Part shown: piece by piece, positions 1-10,452 of the stretch | Layout of the letters: the number at the start of each line of letters is the position of its first letter | Position numbering within the stretch: position 1 is the first letter of the stretch | From: Paenibacillus sp. SC116 | GTDB lineage: Bacteria > Bacillota > Bacilli > Paenibacillales > Paenibacillaceae | DNA length: 64,000 nt | Assembly: GCF_024733555.1 (NCBI RefSeq) | Contig: NZ_JANIOF010000004.1 | Location: 1 to 64,000 of the forward strand | Direction: 5' to 3' | Notes under the pieces: model-generated | Told to the model about the DNA's origin: nothing | What the model saw: only the letters and a program-made list of their open reading frames with translations | Databases searched by the model: none | Made by a program: the position numbers and the translations under genes

Positions 1-1
1 A

Positions 2-1717
2 GCTGGATTGTTAGCCGTATTTCGTAAAGCGTGGGGAGAACGTTTATATGTAGTGCCTGTTGACGTATATGTAAAGGTTCTTCAATATGCCATGGAAACG
101 GCTCCTAGCGAATCAGCTGATGAGCTGCATATAGATGCTTTTTCCAACTCAGAACTAGGAACAGGTGTCATTAACGATTTATTCCGTCTACTTGTATTTA
201 CGGCTAACGAAGGATTGCCAGTAACGGCAAAGGGAACGCTTCATAAACGAACGATACAGCGCCTTGAATCTCAACTTCAAATGACTAATGAAGCGCTGGG
301 TGTATGCAGGATCAGCTATGCATTTGCGGAAGCTTTATCGCCTAAGCTAGCGATCAGTCTTGATCTTGCTATGCGCTTAGGATTGATTCGCAAAGATACT
401 CAGTCTTTCTCTATACAGACAGATGAATTATATGCTTGGCTTCAGCAGCCAATTGAAAAGTGGAATGAAGCGATATGGCTGCTTGTTGGCCAGCACTACA
501 CAGTAGCGAATGTCGAGACGAAGCATCTATTCTATGCCTTAAGTGCTGCTGGTCGACCAGAACAGTGGGTACAAGCAGCTTCGGTTGTGCAGCAGTTGCA
601 AGAAAGCGGCTGGCTTGATGCGGAACAGTCACAGTTCCAAACGATGAAGGCTTGGTTACATGCTCTTCACAATTTTGGCTGGTGTGAACTTCGCGCCACA
701 TCTGATGGTTCAATTTGGTACAAATGGCTGATAAGCAGTGAGGGTGATGTGGACGAACAAACAGAAGATGGCCGTGGATTTTTCGTTCAGCCTGATTTTG
801 AAATCATCGCTCCTCCAGATTGTCCTTTGTTTATTCGATGGAAGTTGGAGCAAATTGCAGAGCATATGTCTTCCAGTGGGATGCACATGTATAGATTGAC
901 AAGGGACTCCTTTCAGGCAGCGATAGATGCTGGTCGTACTCGTAAACAACAGCAGGAGTTCTTAGAGCAGTATGCACTAACTGGCATTCCGGAAAATATT
1001 ATCGATGCATGGGAACGATGGAATGAACAATATGGACGAGCGTGGTTCAGTGAAGTGGTGTTGCTTCGCTGTGAAGATGAATCGGCAGCGCTTCTTATCC
1101 AGCAAGAGTGTGAACAGGGAAAACTCCAAGGAAAGCTTAGTAAGATTGGCCCTAATGCATTTGTTGTTGCTCGTGATCAAGTGGAACAAATAAGAATGAT
1201 TATGGAGCAAATCGGTTTGCCGCTGCTCAAAAACTGGAGAAATGATGATGTTGAAGGTGTATCTGTAGATCGTCATGGTTCGGAAGATGAGCCGCTTAAG
1301 GCTAGTGTAATAGCAAGTGATCAATCAGCGAAGCACTTCCAGAATATATCGACAATGAATGGAATAGTTTACAGTCCCAGTTCATTGCAGTATTATGAAA
1401 TGGATATGGCTTATCGTCGAGATGAGTCATGGCTGTCGTCTTACATTGGACTACCTCTCATGTGGACGAAAGAAGTACGCACTTACCATGCCTCGACAAT
1501 GAAGGAAATCGTGGAGACTGCGATCCGTTTGAAGCTAGCCTTGCAAATTAAAGAGAATGGCAAACTCCTTCGAGTCGTCCCGATCCGGCTGATTGGACAG
1601 GTTGATATGGATTACGCTCTTGAAGCGCATATCAATGAAGATTCCAGATTAGTATGTAAGTCGCTGATGCCGAATCAATGGGAAGGTGTTCGTCTCCTCG
1701 TTCCAGAGTGGTTGTAA
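2..1717 (+). CDS. Helicase-associated XPB/Ssl2-type domain protein (5' end outside window)
   Basis: The frame is open to the left edge, so the start lies upstream; the first in-window start codon is a TTG at 8. About 570 residues are visible. Around residue 252 the segment GFFVQPDFEIIAPP followed by a helical stretch matches what I know of the helicase XPB/Ssl2 N-terminal-like domain (Helicase_C_3) of Firmicutes proteins. No Walker A or DEAD motif is present in the visible part, so this is not itself a complete helicase. The gene precedes ylbF and ylbG. The biochemical role is unknown. The family call is by eye and moderate. Confidence 0.6.
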   Translation, partial: AGLLAVFRKAWGERLYVVPVDVYVKVLQYAMETAPSESADELHIDAFSNSELGTGVINDLFRLLVFTANEGLPVTAKGTLHKRTIQRLESQLQMTNEALGVCRISYAFAEALSPKLAISLDLAMRLGLIRKDTQSFSIQTDELYAWLQQPIEKWNEAIWLLVGQHYTVANVETKHLFYALSAAGRPEQWVQAASVVQQLQESGWLDAEQSQFQTMKAWLHALHNFGWCELRATSDGSIWYKWLISSEGDVDEQTEDGRGFFVQPDFEIIAPPDCPLFIRWKLEQIAEHMSSSGMHMYRLTRDSFQAAIDAGRTRKQQQEFLEQYALTGIPENIIDAWERWNEQYGRAWFSEVVLLRCEDESAALLIQQECEQGKLQGKLSKIGPNAFVVARDQVEQIRMIMEQIGLPLLKNWRNDDVEGVSVDRHGSEDEPLKASVIASDQSAKHFQNISTMNGIVYSPSSLQYYEMDMAYRRDESWLSSYIGLPLMWTKEVRTYHASTMKEIVETAIRLKLALQIKENGKLLRVVPIRLIGQVDMDYALEAHINEDSRLVCKSLMPNQWEGVRLLVPEWL

Positions 1718-1761
1718 GGAAGACACAGCATCAAGTATAACAAGAATTGAGCGTGATAGTC

Positions 1762-2238
1762 ATGCCACATATACATGTGTCACAATCGGAGTATCCCGAA
1801 CAGGGCGGCCAAGCAGATACGGCTGTTTTGTTAACGGAAGCTTATGAACTGGGGGATATGATTAAGCATTCTGCTGAATTAACGAGTTATTTAACTTGGA
1901 AACAGCGAATGGAGCAACATGAAGAAGTTAAGCAGCTAAAACGTGAATTTCTTCGCAAGAAAGATTTGTTCGAGGAAACAGAGCGTTTCGGTCATTTTCA
2001 CCCTGATTACCATTCTGCAAGAGATGCGGTATTTGCTATTGAGCAGAAGCTTGACGAGATAGAGGAAGTTCAACAGTTCAAACGTGCGGAAGAGCAGCTT
2101 GATGAGATGCTGTATGAACTTTCTAAAGTTATTGCTCATTCTGTATCTGAATCGATCAAGGTACCAAGCAACGCGCTTCAGCCAACTGGCGGTTGTTCTG
2201 GTGGAGGATGCAGCGGCGGCTGCTCGAGCTGTGGCTAG
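1762..2238 (+). CDS. ylbF: YlbF family RNase Y-complex / competence regulator
   Basis: Alpha-helical protein of about 158 residues whose body (YELGDMIKHSAE, then a charged coiled segment) matches the YlbF/YmcA family. In Bacillus subtilis YlbF forms the Y-complex with YmcA and YaaT, which modulates RNase Y and promotes sporulation, competence and biofilm formation. The C-terminus ends in a Gly/Cys tail, GGCSGGGCSGGCSSCG, with four cysteines; Y-complex proteins are known to carry Fe-S clusters and these cysteines are the obvious candidates. The frame also has TTG at 1747 and GTG at 1753; I chose ATG 1762, but neither site has a strong ribosome binding site. Followed by ylbG. Confidence 0.85.
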   Translation: MPHIHVSQSEYPEQGGQADTAVLLTEAYELGDMIKHSAELTSYLTWKQRMEQHEEVKQLKREFLRKKDLFEETERFGHFHPDYHSARDAVFAIEQKLDEIEEVQQFKRAEEQLDEMLYELSKVIAHSVSESIKVPSNALQPTGGCSGGGCSGGCSSCG

Positions 2239-2334
2239 ATATATAGCAGTGGACAGGGTATCGCCTTTAGATAATCGAAGTAGCGGTGCTTAGTAAGGAA
2301 ACAGCTGAAGTTACGATGGAAAGCGGGGGAAAAT

Positions 2335-2598
2335 ATGTTTCCACAACGTACAGGCTATATTATATGGGTGAGCGATGTAAAAGCAGCTCGTAATCTGGAG
2401 AAATACGGTTCTCTACACTACATTTCGCGTAAAATGCACTATGCAGTACTGTATGTTAACGCAGATCGTGCGGAAGATACGGTTAAAAATTTGAAGCGAT
2501 TGAACTATGTGAAGAAGATTGAGCGTTCTTATCGCAACGAGATTAAGACCGAGTACAGCAATGAGTTCGAAGAAAAAACTCGTTTTTACGGCATGTAA
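2335..2598 (+). CDS. ylbG: YlbG family protein (DUF2129, UPF0298)
   Basis: Small 87-residue protein beginning MFPQRTGYIIWVSD and containing LRRYG/YVNAD-like segments typical of YlbG (DUF2129). The function is not established in B. subtilis; the gene is conserved next to ylbF. A GGGG ribosome binding site lies 6 nt before the ATG. The gene is followed by a strong terminator hairpin at 2668, so it probably ends the transcript that includes ylbF. Confidence 0.85.
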   Translation: MFPQRTGYIIWVSDVKAARNLEKYGSLHYISRKMHYAVLYVNADRAEDTVKNLKRLNYVKKIERSYRNEIKTEYSNEFEEKTRFYGM

Positions 2599-2667
2599 GC
2601 AAAGTAAGAGTAACCACCACAATTCAACTAAGATTACATTGTTTTCTAGATCTAACGTTAATTTAAT

Positions 2668-2709
2668 GGAAATCGTTTTCGCTACGTGCGAAAGCGGTTT
2701 CCATTTTTA
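2668..2709 (+). terminator. Rho-independent terminator after ylbG
   Basis: A 15-nt arm starting GGAAATCG pairs with an arm ending GCGGTTTCC around a short loop (2668-2702) and is followed by a run of five T at 2704-2708. Confidence 0.75.
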
Positions 2710-2859
2710 TATGTGTCTTAATTTGATCATTTAAGTTAAAGATTTTCTAAAAACACCCATAAATGATGGATTTGAACTTGTGATCGACTTACACTTCCTG
2801 TAATATAACGGGTAAATATACATAGACATAAAGACCTATGTGGTGGAGAGTGGTATCCG

Positions 2860-3297
2860 GTGAAAGACAAAGTAATGGAACGCTGGAGTACGTATGAACC
2901 GTTCTATGTCTTGCTCGGCGATAAGAAGATTTCAGACATCATTATAACGAATCACGCACGTAGTCGATGGAATGACCGTATTGCGTCAGAGACGCAGGAT
3001 GTGGAAGCTATTGCTTCGTTTATGTGGGACTGTTTGAAGACGAACCGGATTACCTCGTATTACCGCCAAGAAGAGGATGTTTACTTGATCGATGATGATA
3101 TCGTGATGGTTGCAGAACTGGTTGAGTCTGAACGAGATCTGGATTTGTCAGGAACGCCAATGACGAAGATGGTAGTTGTAACCTATTTGGGACGCATGTC
3201 ACAAACTATTGAACTTCGTGATTTGAAGTCATATTACTCTTGGTTACGTCATTCAAGGCGTATGACATTAGTGAAGAACAGTCGCAAGCATCGATGA
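2860..3297 (+). CDS. Unrecognised cytosolic protein, 145 residues
   Basis: GTG start preceded by GGTGGAGAG at a suitable distance. I do not recognise the family. The protein is soluble, with no membrane segment or signal peptide, and is rich in Asp/Glu in the middle and Arg/Lys at the C-terminus (SRKHR end). The segment ITNHARSRWNDRI could be a nucleic-acid or phosphate contact, but that is only an impression. Codon use resembles the neighbouring housekeeping genes. It stands alone between two terminators, ylbG's at 2668 and its own at 3412. Confidence 0.6.
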   Translation: MKDKVMERWSTYEPFYVLLGDKKISDIIITNHARSRWNDRIASETQDVEAIASFMWDCLKTNRITSYYRQEEDVYLIDDDIVMVAELVESERDLDLSGTPMTKMVVVTYLGRMSQTIELRDLKSYYSWLRHSRRMTLVKNSRKHR

Positions 3298-3411
3298 GAA
3301 GAAATGAATGTTTCGCAATTCAGGTTCTCTCGGATAAGTTCTTCGACTGTATCATTATGTGATACCTATATGCATCTCTTATCGGTGCAGCAACGACTCT
3401 CATGATTGTTG

Positions 3412-3440
3412 AAGTCGCATTCCTTGGAATGCGACTTTTT
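3412..3440 (+). terminator. Rho-independent terminator
   Basis: Near-perfect inverted repeat of AGTCGCATTCC with GGAATGCGACT and a 2-nt apex, running into TTTTT. It separates the 145-residue protein gene from the LysR gene. Confidence 0.8.
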
Positions 3441-3471
3441 GGTATGGGTAGACTGTTTTGAAGGCACAGTG

Positions 3472-3480
3472 TGATATAAT
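3472..3480 (+). promoter_or_regulatory. Extended -10 promoter of the LysR gene
   Basis: TGATATAAT is a perfect TGnTATAAT extended -10 located 34 nt before the chosen ATG. No good -35 hexamer is seen at 17 nt, which is usual for extended -10 promoters. Confidence 0.5.
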
Positions 3481-3513
3481 GGAAACCAATGTGATTAGAA
3501 GGTGGCGGATTCG

Positions 3514-4440
3514 ATGGCAGTTAGTTTCCATCAGTTACATATTTTTTACACAGTAGCTGCGAAGAGTAGTTTCTCGGCAGCTGCGCAAGCACTTCATATG
3601 ACTCAGCCCGCCGTGACGATGCAAATTCAAAGTGTAGAAGACTATTTTGGAACGAAGCTATTTCATCGCTCTACTAAGAAGCTGCAGCTTTCTGACGCTG
3701 GAAGAACGCTGATTCCATTTGCGAAACAGGCGATTAATCTCGTACAAGCCACAGAGGAAGCGATGTCACTCTTTACGAAGCAGCTTCATGGCAAATTGCA
3801 GCTAGGGGCGAGTTTGACAATAGGAGAGTACGTTATCCCTCCTTTGCTTGGGACCTTTATAACTTCTCATCCTGAGATGACGATCAGTATGGGGGTCATG
3901 AATACGACACAAATTGTTGAAGGTATTCGACAGCATCAGCTTCATCTGGGTTTAGTTGAAGCGCCAGTGAATGACCCTGATATGATAACAGAAGAGGTTA
4001 TGGAGGATGAGTTATTTCTTGTCGTACCGAAGGGTCATTCATTTATTGGAAGGGCATCAGTAGCTCTAGAAGAGGCATTGACTTGTGCTTTCATATTGAG
4101 AGAGAAAGGTTCGGGTACGAGGCAAGTAATGGAGAATGTACTTCGAGATCATGGGCATAGCAACTCGTCGCTTCGTATTGTAATGGAACTGGGCAGCACA
4201 GGTGCTGTTAAGTCAGCGGTAGAAAGTGGGCTTGGTGTCACGATTATGTCCAAATCTGCTGTGCGACATGAGTGTTCCTTAGGCTTAGTAGCGGCAATTC
4301 CGATCGATGGCATATCTTTTAAACGCAAGTTCTATGCCATTCAACTGAAGGATAGCATGCTTGCTTGGCCAGCAATGGCATTCCTAACGTATTTGCGTCA
4401 GCAGAGCATTATTCCGGAAGTACTGGCGCCAACCGATTGA
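3514..4440 (+). CDS. LysR-family transcriptional regulator
   Basis: Protein of 308 residues, the usual LysR length. The N-terminal winged helix-turn-helix is clear (FSAAAQALHMTQPAVTMQIQ followed by FHRSTKKLQLSDAG), and the remainder is a periplasmic-binding-protein-like effector domain. I used ATG 3514 rather than GTG 3502 because the AAGGTGG ribosome binding site (3498-3504) is correctly spaced only for the ATG. The effector is unknown. Similar Paenibacillus proteins resemble the CysL/YwfM branch, but I cannot assign a regulon. The gene downstream (PHP domain) is 28 nt away and may be co-transcribed. Confidence 0.85.
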   Translation: MAVSFHQLHIFYTVAAKSSFSAAAQALHMTQPAVTMQIQSVEDYFGTKLFHRSTKKLQLSDAGRTLIPFAKQAINLVQATEEAMSLFTKQLHGKLQLGASLTIGEYVIPPLLGTFITSHPEMTISMGVMNTTQIVEGIRQHQLHLGLVEAPVNDPDMITEEVMEDELFLVVPKGHSFIGRASVALEEALTCAFILREKGSGTRQVMENVLRDHGHSNSSLRIVMELGSTGAVKSAVESGLGVTIMSKSAVRHECSLGLVAAIPIDGISFKRKFYAIQLKDSMLAWPAMAFLTYLRQQSIIPEVLAPTD

Positions 4441-4468
4441 TGAATAAGAATAGATGGAAGTGATAGAA

Positions 4469-5362
4469 ATGGTTGAACAACAGTTTGAACGAATTGGTGT
4501 TCCGCACCGCAACGGCGGGGCCGATCTGCATACTCATACTACTGCTTCCGACGGTGTATGTCGCCCATTGGAAAATATAAGGCTAGCAAAGGAAGCGGGA
4601 CTCGATGCGATTGCGATTACCGATCATGATACAACGGCTGGTCTTGGAGAGGCATCCTTAGAAGCGGAGCGAATTGGTATCCACCTTATTCCCGGTGTTG
4701 AAATAAGCACGGTGGAGCAAGGCATAGATATTCATGTGCTAGGCTATTATGTAAATCCAGAAGATAAGTCCTTTATCGATCATTTGCTCGAATTACGTCA
4801 AACACGCGACGTACGCAATGAAATGATGGTTGCTAGATTAACCGAGCTTGGTATTCCGTTGACGATGGAAGAGGTAATAGCTGAGCTGCCAAATCCACTG
4901 CAAGAAGGAGAAACGGTTGGCCGTCCACACATGGCCGATGCGCTAGTACGTCGAGGTGTAGTAGCGAATATGAAAGAGGCGTTTGACCGATATTTGGGCA
5001 AAGAAGGGTTGGCCTACGTCAATCCCCCACGCATAACTCCGCTTACGGCAGCGAAGTGGATACGTGAAGCAGGGGGAGCAGTCGTATTGGCACACCCTGG
5101 CTTATATGGCGATGATGGGTTGGTTGATCGTATCGTGCGAGAGATTCAACCAGATGGGATTGAAGTATGGCACTCTGATCATACAGATGCTGATGTAAAC
5201 CGCTATATCGAAATGGCCGATACGCATGGTTTGTTGAAAACAGCAGGGTCCGATTTCCATGGTGCTCGACAAGGAAAAGTATTCCATGGAGCGCTTGGCA
5301 GCCGCCGAATAGATATGGGAATTGTGGAATCTTTGCGTGTAATTGCTGATGGACGTAAATAA
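4469..5362 (+). CDS. PHP-domain phosphoesterase (RnaAM/YciV-like)
   Basis: Metal-dependent phosphoesterase of the PHP superfamily, 297 residues. Metal-ligand motifs are visible in order: DLHTHTTASDG near the N-terminus, AITDHDT, PGVEIS, HVLGYY, LAHPG and GSDFHG near the C-terminus. These are the features of the stand-alone family that hydrolyses 3',5'-nucleoside bisphosphates or short 5'-phosphorylated RNA; the substrate here is inferred. The longer reading from ATG 4454 is possible, but GGAAGTG at 4456-4462 is well placed for ATG 4469. The gene ends before a strong bidirectional terminator shared with rqcH. Confidence 0.8.
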   Translation: MVEQQFERIGVPHRNGGADLHTHTTASDGVCRPLENIRLAKEAGLDAIAITDHDTTAGLGEASLEAERIGIHLIPGVEISTVEQGIDIHVLGYYVNPEDKSFIDHLLELRQTRDVRNEMMVARLTELGIPLTMEEVIAELPNPLQEGETVGRPHMADALVRRGVVANMKEAFDRYLGKEGLAYVNPPRITPLTAAKWIREAGGAVVLAHPGLYGDDGLVDRIVREIQPDGIEVWHSDHTDADVNRYIEMADTHGLLKTAGSDFHGARQGKVFHGALGSRRIDMGIVESLRVIADGRK

Positions 5363-5444
5363 ATATTCCACTTAGATAGGAAACAATAGTGCTTTGGACA
5401 AAAGTGCATCAATTTTAAGTAAATTGTAAATGAATTTATAAACG

Positions 5445-5487
5445 AAAAGGTGCCCAGGCAAGATTTTCTCTTGTAGGGCACCTTTTT
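5445..5487. terminator. Bidirectional terminator between convergent genes
   Basis: AAAAGGTGCCC pairs with GGGCACCTTTTT across a 20-nt loop. A-run on the left and T-run on the right let it stop both the PHP gene (+) and rqcH (-). Confidence 0.8.
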
Positions 5488-5597
5488 ATTGCCGTTTTTG
5501 CAGCGCATCCAATTTTGCACGGTTTCAACTTGCAACTTTGCAGGTTTTTAGCCAGCTTATTAACCAATAATTGCTCCAGCATGTCACTGTTCCAGTG

Positions 5598-7373
5598 CTA
5601 GTTGTTGCTTTGTTTCACATGCAGCGGAAGCTTCGCAATTCGATCTGCATCAGGTGTGATGAATAGGGTCTTCTGCCGCTCATAAATGACGAAACCTGGC
5701 TTCGATCCGTTCGGCTTACGAACATGACGAATCAGTGTGTAGTCTACTGGGACTAGGCTAGAATTCTTCGCTTGGCTGAAATACGCAGCTAGTTGAGCAG
5801 CCTCTTCTAGCGTGACATCGTTAAATTGCTCGCTGCGAATAACGACATGAGATCCTGGAATATCCTTCGTATGCAGCCAAGTGTCGTTTGGATGAGCTAA
5901 ACGATTGGTGACATATTCATTTTGGATATTGTTTTTACCTACGTGAATCGTAATGCCTTCAGAAGACGTATACGTATACACGGTAGGGCGATTGTCTTTG
6001 CGCTTGCGCTTCGAGCGCTTGGAACGATCGCGCAGTAAGCCTTGCTCTACAAGTTCTTCGCGAATTTCTTGCGCGTCTTGAATATTTGCATCTTGCAATT
6101 GCTGCAAGAGAGTATCATAGTAACGATTCTCTTCTCCAGCCTCTTGTATTTGCTGCTCTACGACTAGGATGCTGTTCTTCATCTTGTTATAGCGTTTGAA
6201 ATAACGTTGTGCATTGTCAGAAGGGTTCAACAGTGGATCCAATGGAATGTTTATCATTGCACCATTTTCATCATAGAAATTCATCAGTTCTATTTCTCTG
6301 TCGCCTCGCTTCAACTGATGCAAAGAAGCGAACAGCAGCTCACCCATAATGCGATAACGATCAGCATCGTTCGCGTCTTGTAGTGTTTCTTGAAGCTTTG
6401 CTATTTTCTTTTCATTTTTATTTCGTTCTTGTTGCAAGAAGCGGGCTAGGTCGCCTACGCGCTGTTTGACCATATCGCGGACAGCCTTATCGCCATAGAA
6501 CGCTTCCATGCATATGCTCATTTCTTCGTATAGTTTAACCTCGCCATCCAAATGTGTAAGAGGAAGCGCCGAGAAGAACGTGCGGCCGCTTTCAGCTTCA
6601 ATTACTTGCGGTTTGTACTGATGGTTCCGCAACTGCTGGACGATACTATCAAACGCTGTCCAAGCCTGCTCAGTGTCACTATTCTCCGTCAACGCGGCCA
6701 AGTTAGAGCGATATGCCCACTCTTCAGCAATACGCGGGCTGATGCCGGACATATGCTGTACGAGCCAAGAAGATGCTTTCAGTGGTTCTTGTCCGTCAGC
6801 AGTTGCAGCTACCGCCTGCTCCCATGAAGCGAGAAAAGTCGGCTTGTCTACTTCTAATGGATTATGCTTGTGCTGCTCTGGTGGAGCAGTGTATTGGAAG
6901 CCAGGCATAACGATCCGATAGCTGTTAATGGCAGGTGTAAGATGATGAATGCCATCAATGATCTGATTAGATGCAGGGTCGATCAAAATAATATTGCTGT
7001 GTCGTCCCATCAGCTCGATAATGATGACTTTTACTGATTCATCTCCGAGCTCATCTCGTTGTCGAACGACGATATGAACGACTCGTTCCATTCCTATCTG
7101 CTCGACCCGTTCAATAAAGCCGCCTTCGCAATGTTTGCGCATGAGCATGCAGAACATTGGTGGTTCTGCTGGATTGCTGTGAGTCTGCTCCGTATAGTGA
7201 ATGCGCGGATAAGTTGGATTCGCAGATAAGAGCAGTTTTTTGTTTTGGCCTTTTACACGAAGGTGAAAAATGATTTCGTGCTCTGTTGGCTGATGTATTT
7301 TATTGATCCGAGCGCTCGTTGCTTGTGTTAATTCATGGACAAGGGCGCGTGTTACGATTCCGTCTAATGCCAT
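5598..7373 (-). CDS. rqcH: RqcH, Rqc2-type ribosome quality-control protein (NFACT)
   Basis: A 591-residue NFACT protein, full length against B. subtilis RqcH (YloA). It binds obstructed 50S subunits and recruits tRNA-Ala to add C-terminal alanine tails to stalled peptides. Visible features are the NFACT-N start MALDGIVTRALVHELTQ, the IELMGRHSNIILID segment, a central coiled coil (about 310-440), and the NFACT-R core WLHTKDIPGSHVVIR (about 500). The family also has a conserved Asp-Arg pair (D97-R98 in B. subtilis); here the corresponding residues are Glu96-Arg97. The gene carries an AGGAG site before the ATG. It is divergent from yloB, as these two are neighbours in B. subtilis. Confidence 0.93.
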   Translation of the reverse strand: MALDGIVTRALVHELTQATSARINKIHQPTEHEIIFHLRVKGQNKKLLLSANPTYPRIHYTEQTHSNPAEPPMFCMLMRKHCEGGFIERVEQIGMERVVHIVVRQRDELGDESVKVIIIELMGRHSNIILIDPASNQIIDGIHHLTPAINSYRIVMPGFQYTAPPEQHKHNPLEVDKPTFLASWEQAVAATADGQEPLKASSWLVQHMSGISPRIAEEWAYRSNLAALTENSDTEQAWTAFDSIVQQLRNHQYKPQVIEAESGRTFFSALPLTHLDGEVKLYEEMSICMEAFYGDKAVRDMVKQRVGDLARFLQQERNKNEKKIAKLQETLQDANDADRYRIMGELLFASLHQLKRGDREIELMNFYDENGAMINIPLDPLLNPSDNAQRYFKRYNKMKNSILVVEQQIQEAGEENRYYDTLLQQLQDANIQDAQEIREELVEQGLLRDRSKRSKRKRKDNRPTVYTYTSSEGITIHVGKNNIQNEYVTNRLAHPNDTWLHTKDIPGSHVVIRSEQFNDVTLEEAAQLAAYFSQAKNSSLVPVDYTLIRHVRKPNGSKPGFVIYERQKTLFITPDADRIAKLPLHVKQSNN

Positions 7374-7565
7374 AATGGGTTCTCCTATCTCGTTACGATG
7401 CTACTTCTATGATGCCATATTTTCCACCAAAACTTAAGAGGCATTTCAGTGGGTGGGATATTTTAGGGTTGTACTGAATACATTGGTGTCATGATGACTC
7501 GCTCGTCCGATCACAGTTTATGAGTCGGAGAAGCGACAGCCTAACGGGTGAAAGGAGATCAAGGC

Positions 7566-10364
7566 ATGGATCATAATAAGTGGCACCAGATGTCGGTCAA
7601 TGAGCTGCTAGCTGAGCTGGACGTCCACGCTGAAAGCGGATTGTCGGAGGAAGGAATCACTTTACGACGAGAGCAAGCAGGCCACAATGAATTATCAGAA
7701 GGCAAGACCGTGTCGCCTATTGCTTTATTTTTGAATCAGTTTAAAGATTTCATGGTACTTGTACTTGCTGGCGCTACGTTAGTTTCAGGCTTGCTCGGTG
7801 AATATTTAGATGCGGTCACAATTATAGCCATTATTTTAATTAACGGCATTTTGGGCTTTGTACAGGAGTTCCGTGCGGAGCGTTCGCTGCGTGTGCTTAA
7901 GCAATTGTCCGCACCGTCCGCCAAAGTAATTCGGAATGGTAAGTTCGCGCAAATTTCTGCCAAAGAACTTGTTCCAGGAGACATTGTGCTGCTGGAAAGT
8001 GGAGATCGTATTCCAGCAGATGTTCGTTGGTTGGAGACGAACAGTTGTTATACAGAAGAGTCTGCGCTAACAGGTGAATCTGTTCCTGTTAACAAGCACT
8101 GTGGAGCGATTGCTGGGGATGATTTGCCGCTTGGTGATCGCCGCAATATTGGGTTTATGGGAACCATGGTTACGCGAGGTACGGGGAAAGCCTTGGTTAC
8201 TCGGACAGGCATGAATACGGAAATGGGCAAGATCGCTCATTTGATCCAAAGTACCGAGGAAATGGAGACACCATTGCAGCATCGCCTGGAACAGCTCGGG
8301 AAAATACTGATCGGCGTAGCTCTTGCATTGACGGTTATGGTCGTCGTTGCAGGTATTTTGCATGGACAGCCTGCGCTAGGCATGTTCTTGGCCGGCGTCA
8401 GTTTGGCGGTTGCTGCTATACCAGAAGGGCTCCCTGCTATTGTGACCATTGCACTTGCTCTTGGTGTACAGCGCATGATTAAGCGCAAGGCAATCGTTCG
8501 CAAGCTTCCATCCGTGGAGACACTTGGCTGTGCATCGGTTATTTGCTCCGATAAGACAGGTACGTTGACGCAGAACAAGATGACCGTGACGAAACTGTGG
8601 ATCGGCGGCTCGCATATGGATGTAAGCGGTGAAGGCTATGAGCCGGTTGGGCAGGTAACAGCTGCTGGCAGACCTGTTGAATTGAAACAGGAGCAGGGGC
8701 TGCGCCGCTTTGTGCAAATTAGCGCGCTGTGTAACAATGCGATTCTAGAGGAGCAGCAAGATGTTGGCTCCAGAAAAGGCATGAGGGGATCAAAGCGAGG
8801 AGTGGTTATGGATCCTTCTAGCACGTGGGCGATTAAAGGGGATCCTACAGAAGGTGCTCTCCTCGTGCTTGCTGCTAAATTAGGAATGACATCAACGAAC
8901 TTAAAAGGAATGTACAATCGAACGCAAGAAATTCCGTTTGATTCTGACCGTAAGCGGATGTCCGTCATTGTTGATCATCAGGGCGGCAGGCTTCTCTACA
9001 CAAAAGGGGCGCCAGATGTGCTAATGGAGCGCTGTTCTTATGTGTTATGGGAAGGAAAAGTTGTGCCATTTACTCATACGTTGAAGCAGCGAGCAATTGC
9101 AGCCAATGCAGAAATGGCTAAGCAAGCGCTTCGTGTTCTGGGAGTTGCTTATCGCGAGCTGAAGCCATTTGAGGATATACAAGATGAACGGGTTGAGAAT
9201 CAGCTTATATTTGTTGGATTGGGCGGGCTCATTGATCCCCCGCGCAAAGAAGTACGCGAAGCCATTCATAAATGTCGGCGTGCCGGTATTAAAACCGTCA
9301 TGATTACGGGGGACCACCAGCTTACTGCAGAAGCGATTGCGGGTCAGCTTGGTATTGTTCCACGCGGTGGGATGTCTGTCAGCGGTGTACAGCTGTCGCA
9401 ATGGACGGACGAAGAATTGGATAAGGTAGTCGATCAAATCTACGTATACGCCCGTGTCTCGCCTGAACATAAACTAAGGATCGTCAAATCTCTTCAGCGT
9501 AAAGGTCATGTTGTAGCGATGACAGGGGATGGGGTTAATGATGCTCCGGCGATTAAGGCAGCAGATATTGGCATTGCGATGGGGATTACGGGAACCGACG
9601 TCACCAAGGAAGCGTCATCACTTATTTTGAGCGATGATAACTTTGCTACGATTGTGGCAGCGATAGAAGAAGGCCGAGGCATCTATGAAAATATCCGTAA
9701 ATTTATACGTTATTTGCTGGCTTCCAATGTGGGTGAAATTCTCGTGATGTTCTTTGCGATGATGGCGGGTCTTCCGCTGCCGCTCGTTCCGATACAAATT
9801 CTTTGGGTCAACTTAGTGACTGACGGCCTACCTGCTATGGCGCTGGGTGTCGATCAAGCGGAGAAAGATCTCATGGAGCAGCGTCCGCGTGGTGCGAAGG
9901 AAAATATATTTGGCAGAAGACTAGGTTGGAAAATTATAAGCCGCGGCTTCCTCATTGGGATATGCACATTGGCGGCATTCTGGCTAACGTTGAAGGCTGA
10001 TAACAGCAGCCAGCAGTTAGTACATGCTCAATCAGTAGCATTTGCAACGCTTGTTATGGCTCAGCTTATTCATGTGTTCGACTGCCGCAGCTCTCGGTCT
10101 ATTTTTCACCGTAATCTATTCCAGAATAAATATCTTGTGCTAGCTGTACTTTCTTCGGTCGTATTGCTGCTTGCTGTACTGTATGTCGAGGCGTTGCAGC
10201 CTATTTTCAAAACAGTGCCGTTATCACTGCGTGACTGGACGATTACATTGGTAATGGCAGGAATTCCAACGTTTTTACTTGGCTTTGGGTCGATTATTTC
10301 AGGTCGAAAGTCTTCTCACAAGCGGAATCGGACGCAACTTAGATCCATAAAAAAGGCAGTATAG
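7566..10364 (+). CDS. yloB: P-type Ca2+-transporting ATPase, YloB-like
   Basis: A 932-residue P2A-type ATPase that pumps cations, probably Ca2+, out of the cytosol. Motifs are seen in order: N-terminal cation ATPase domain, TGES actuator loop (about 175), AAIPEGLPA in M4, the phosphorylation site [16 protein letters not shown] nucleotide binding, [10 protein letters not shown], and four C-terminal membrane helices. The start is ATG 7566 because AAAGGAG (7551-7557) precedes it by 8 nt; the GTG at 7548 would lie upstream of that site. In B. subtilis YloB is linked to spore Ca2+ and heat resistance. Confidence 0.92.
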   Translation: MDHNKWHQMSVNELLAELDVHAESGLSEEGITLRREQAGHNELSEGKTVSPIALFLNQFKDFMVLVLAGATLVSGLLGEYLDAVTIIAIILINGILGFVQEFRAERSLRVLKQLSAPSAKVIRNGKFAQISAKELVPGDIVLLESGDRIPADVRWLETNSCYTEESALTGESVPVNKHCGAIAGDDLPLGDRRNIGFMGTMVTRGTGKALVTRTGMNTEMGKIAHLIQSTEEMETPLQHRLEQLGKILIGVALALTVMVVVAGILHGQPALGMFLAGVSLAVAAIPEGLPAIVTIALALGVQRMIKRKAIVRKLPSVETLGCASVICSDKTGTLTQNKMTVTKLWIGGSHMDVSGEGYEPVGQVTAAGRPVELKQEQGLRRFVQISALCNNAILEEQQDVGSRKGMRGSKRGVVMDPSSTWAIKGDPTEGALLVLAAKLGMTSTNLKGMYNRTQEIPFDSDRKRMSVIVDHQGGRLLYTKGAPDVLMERCSYVLWEGKVVPFTHTLKQRAIAANAEMAKQALRVLGVAYRELKPFEDIQDERVENQLIFVGLGGLIDPPRKEVREAIHKCRRAGIKTVMITGDHQLTAEAIAGQLGIVPRGGMSVSGVQLSQWTDEELDKVVDQIYVYARVSPEHKLRIVKSLQRKGHVVAMTGDGVNDAPAIKAADIGIAMGITGTDVTKEASSLILSDDNFATIVAAIEEGRGIYENIRKFIRYLLASNVGEILVMFFAMMAGLPLPLVPIQILWVNLVTDGLPAMALGVDQAEKDLMEQRPRGAKENIFGRRLGWKIISRGFLIGICTLAAFWLTLKADNSSQQLVHAQSVAFATLVMAQLIHVFDCRSSRSIFHRNLFQNKYLVLAVLSSVVLLLAVLYVEALQPIFKTVPLSLRDWTITLVMAGIPTFLLGFGSIISGRKSSHKRNRTQLRSIKKAV

Positions 10365-10452
10365 TGCAAACATTTTTGCAGTTGGTGAATATACTTTCCC
10401 CTCCTTTTACGTTATTCTAGTAGCAAGTTTTGATTTAGAGGAGTGGAAGTAG

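Noticed and set aside
1005-1193. Alternative frame inside the XPB-domain gene
   Set aside because: Lies fully inside a strongly coding gene and has no ribosome binding site or recognisable content.
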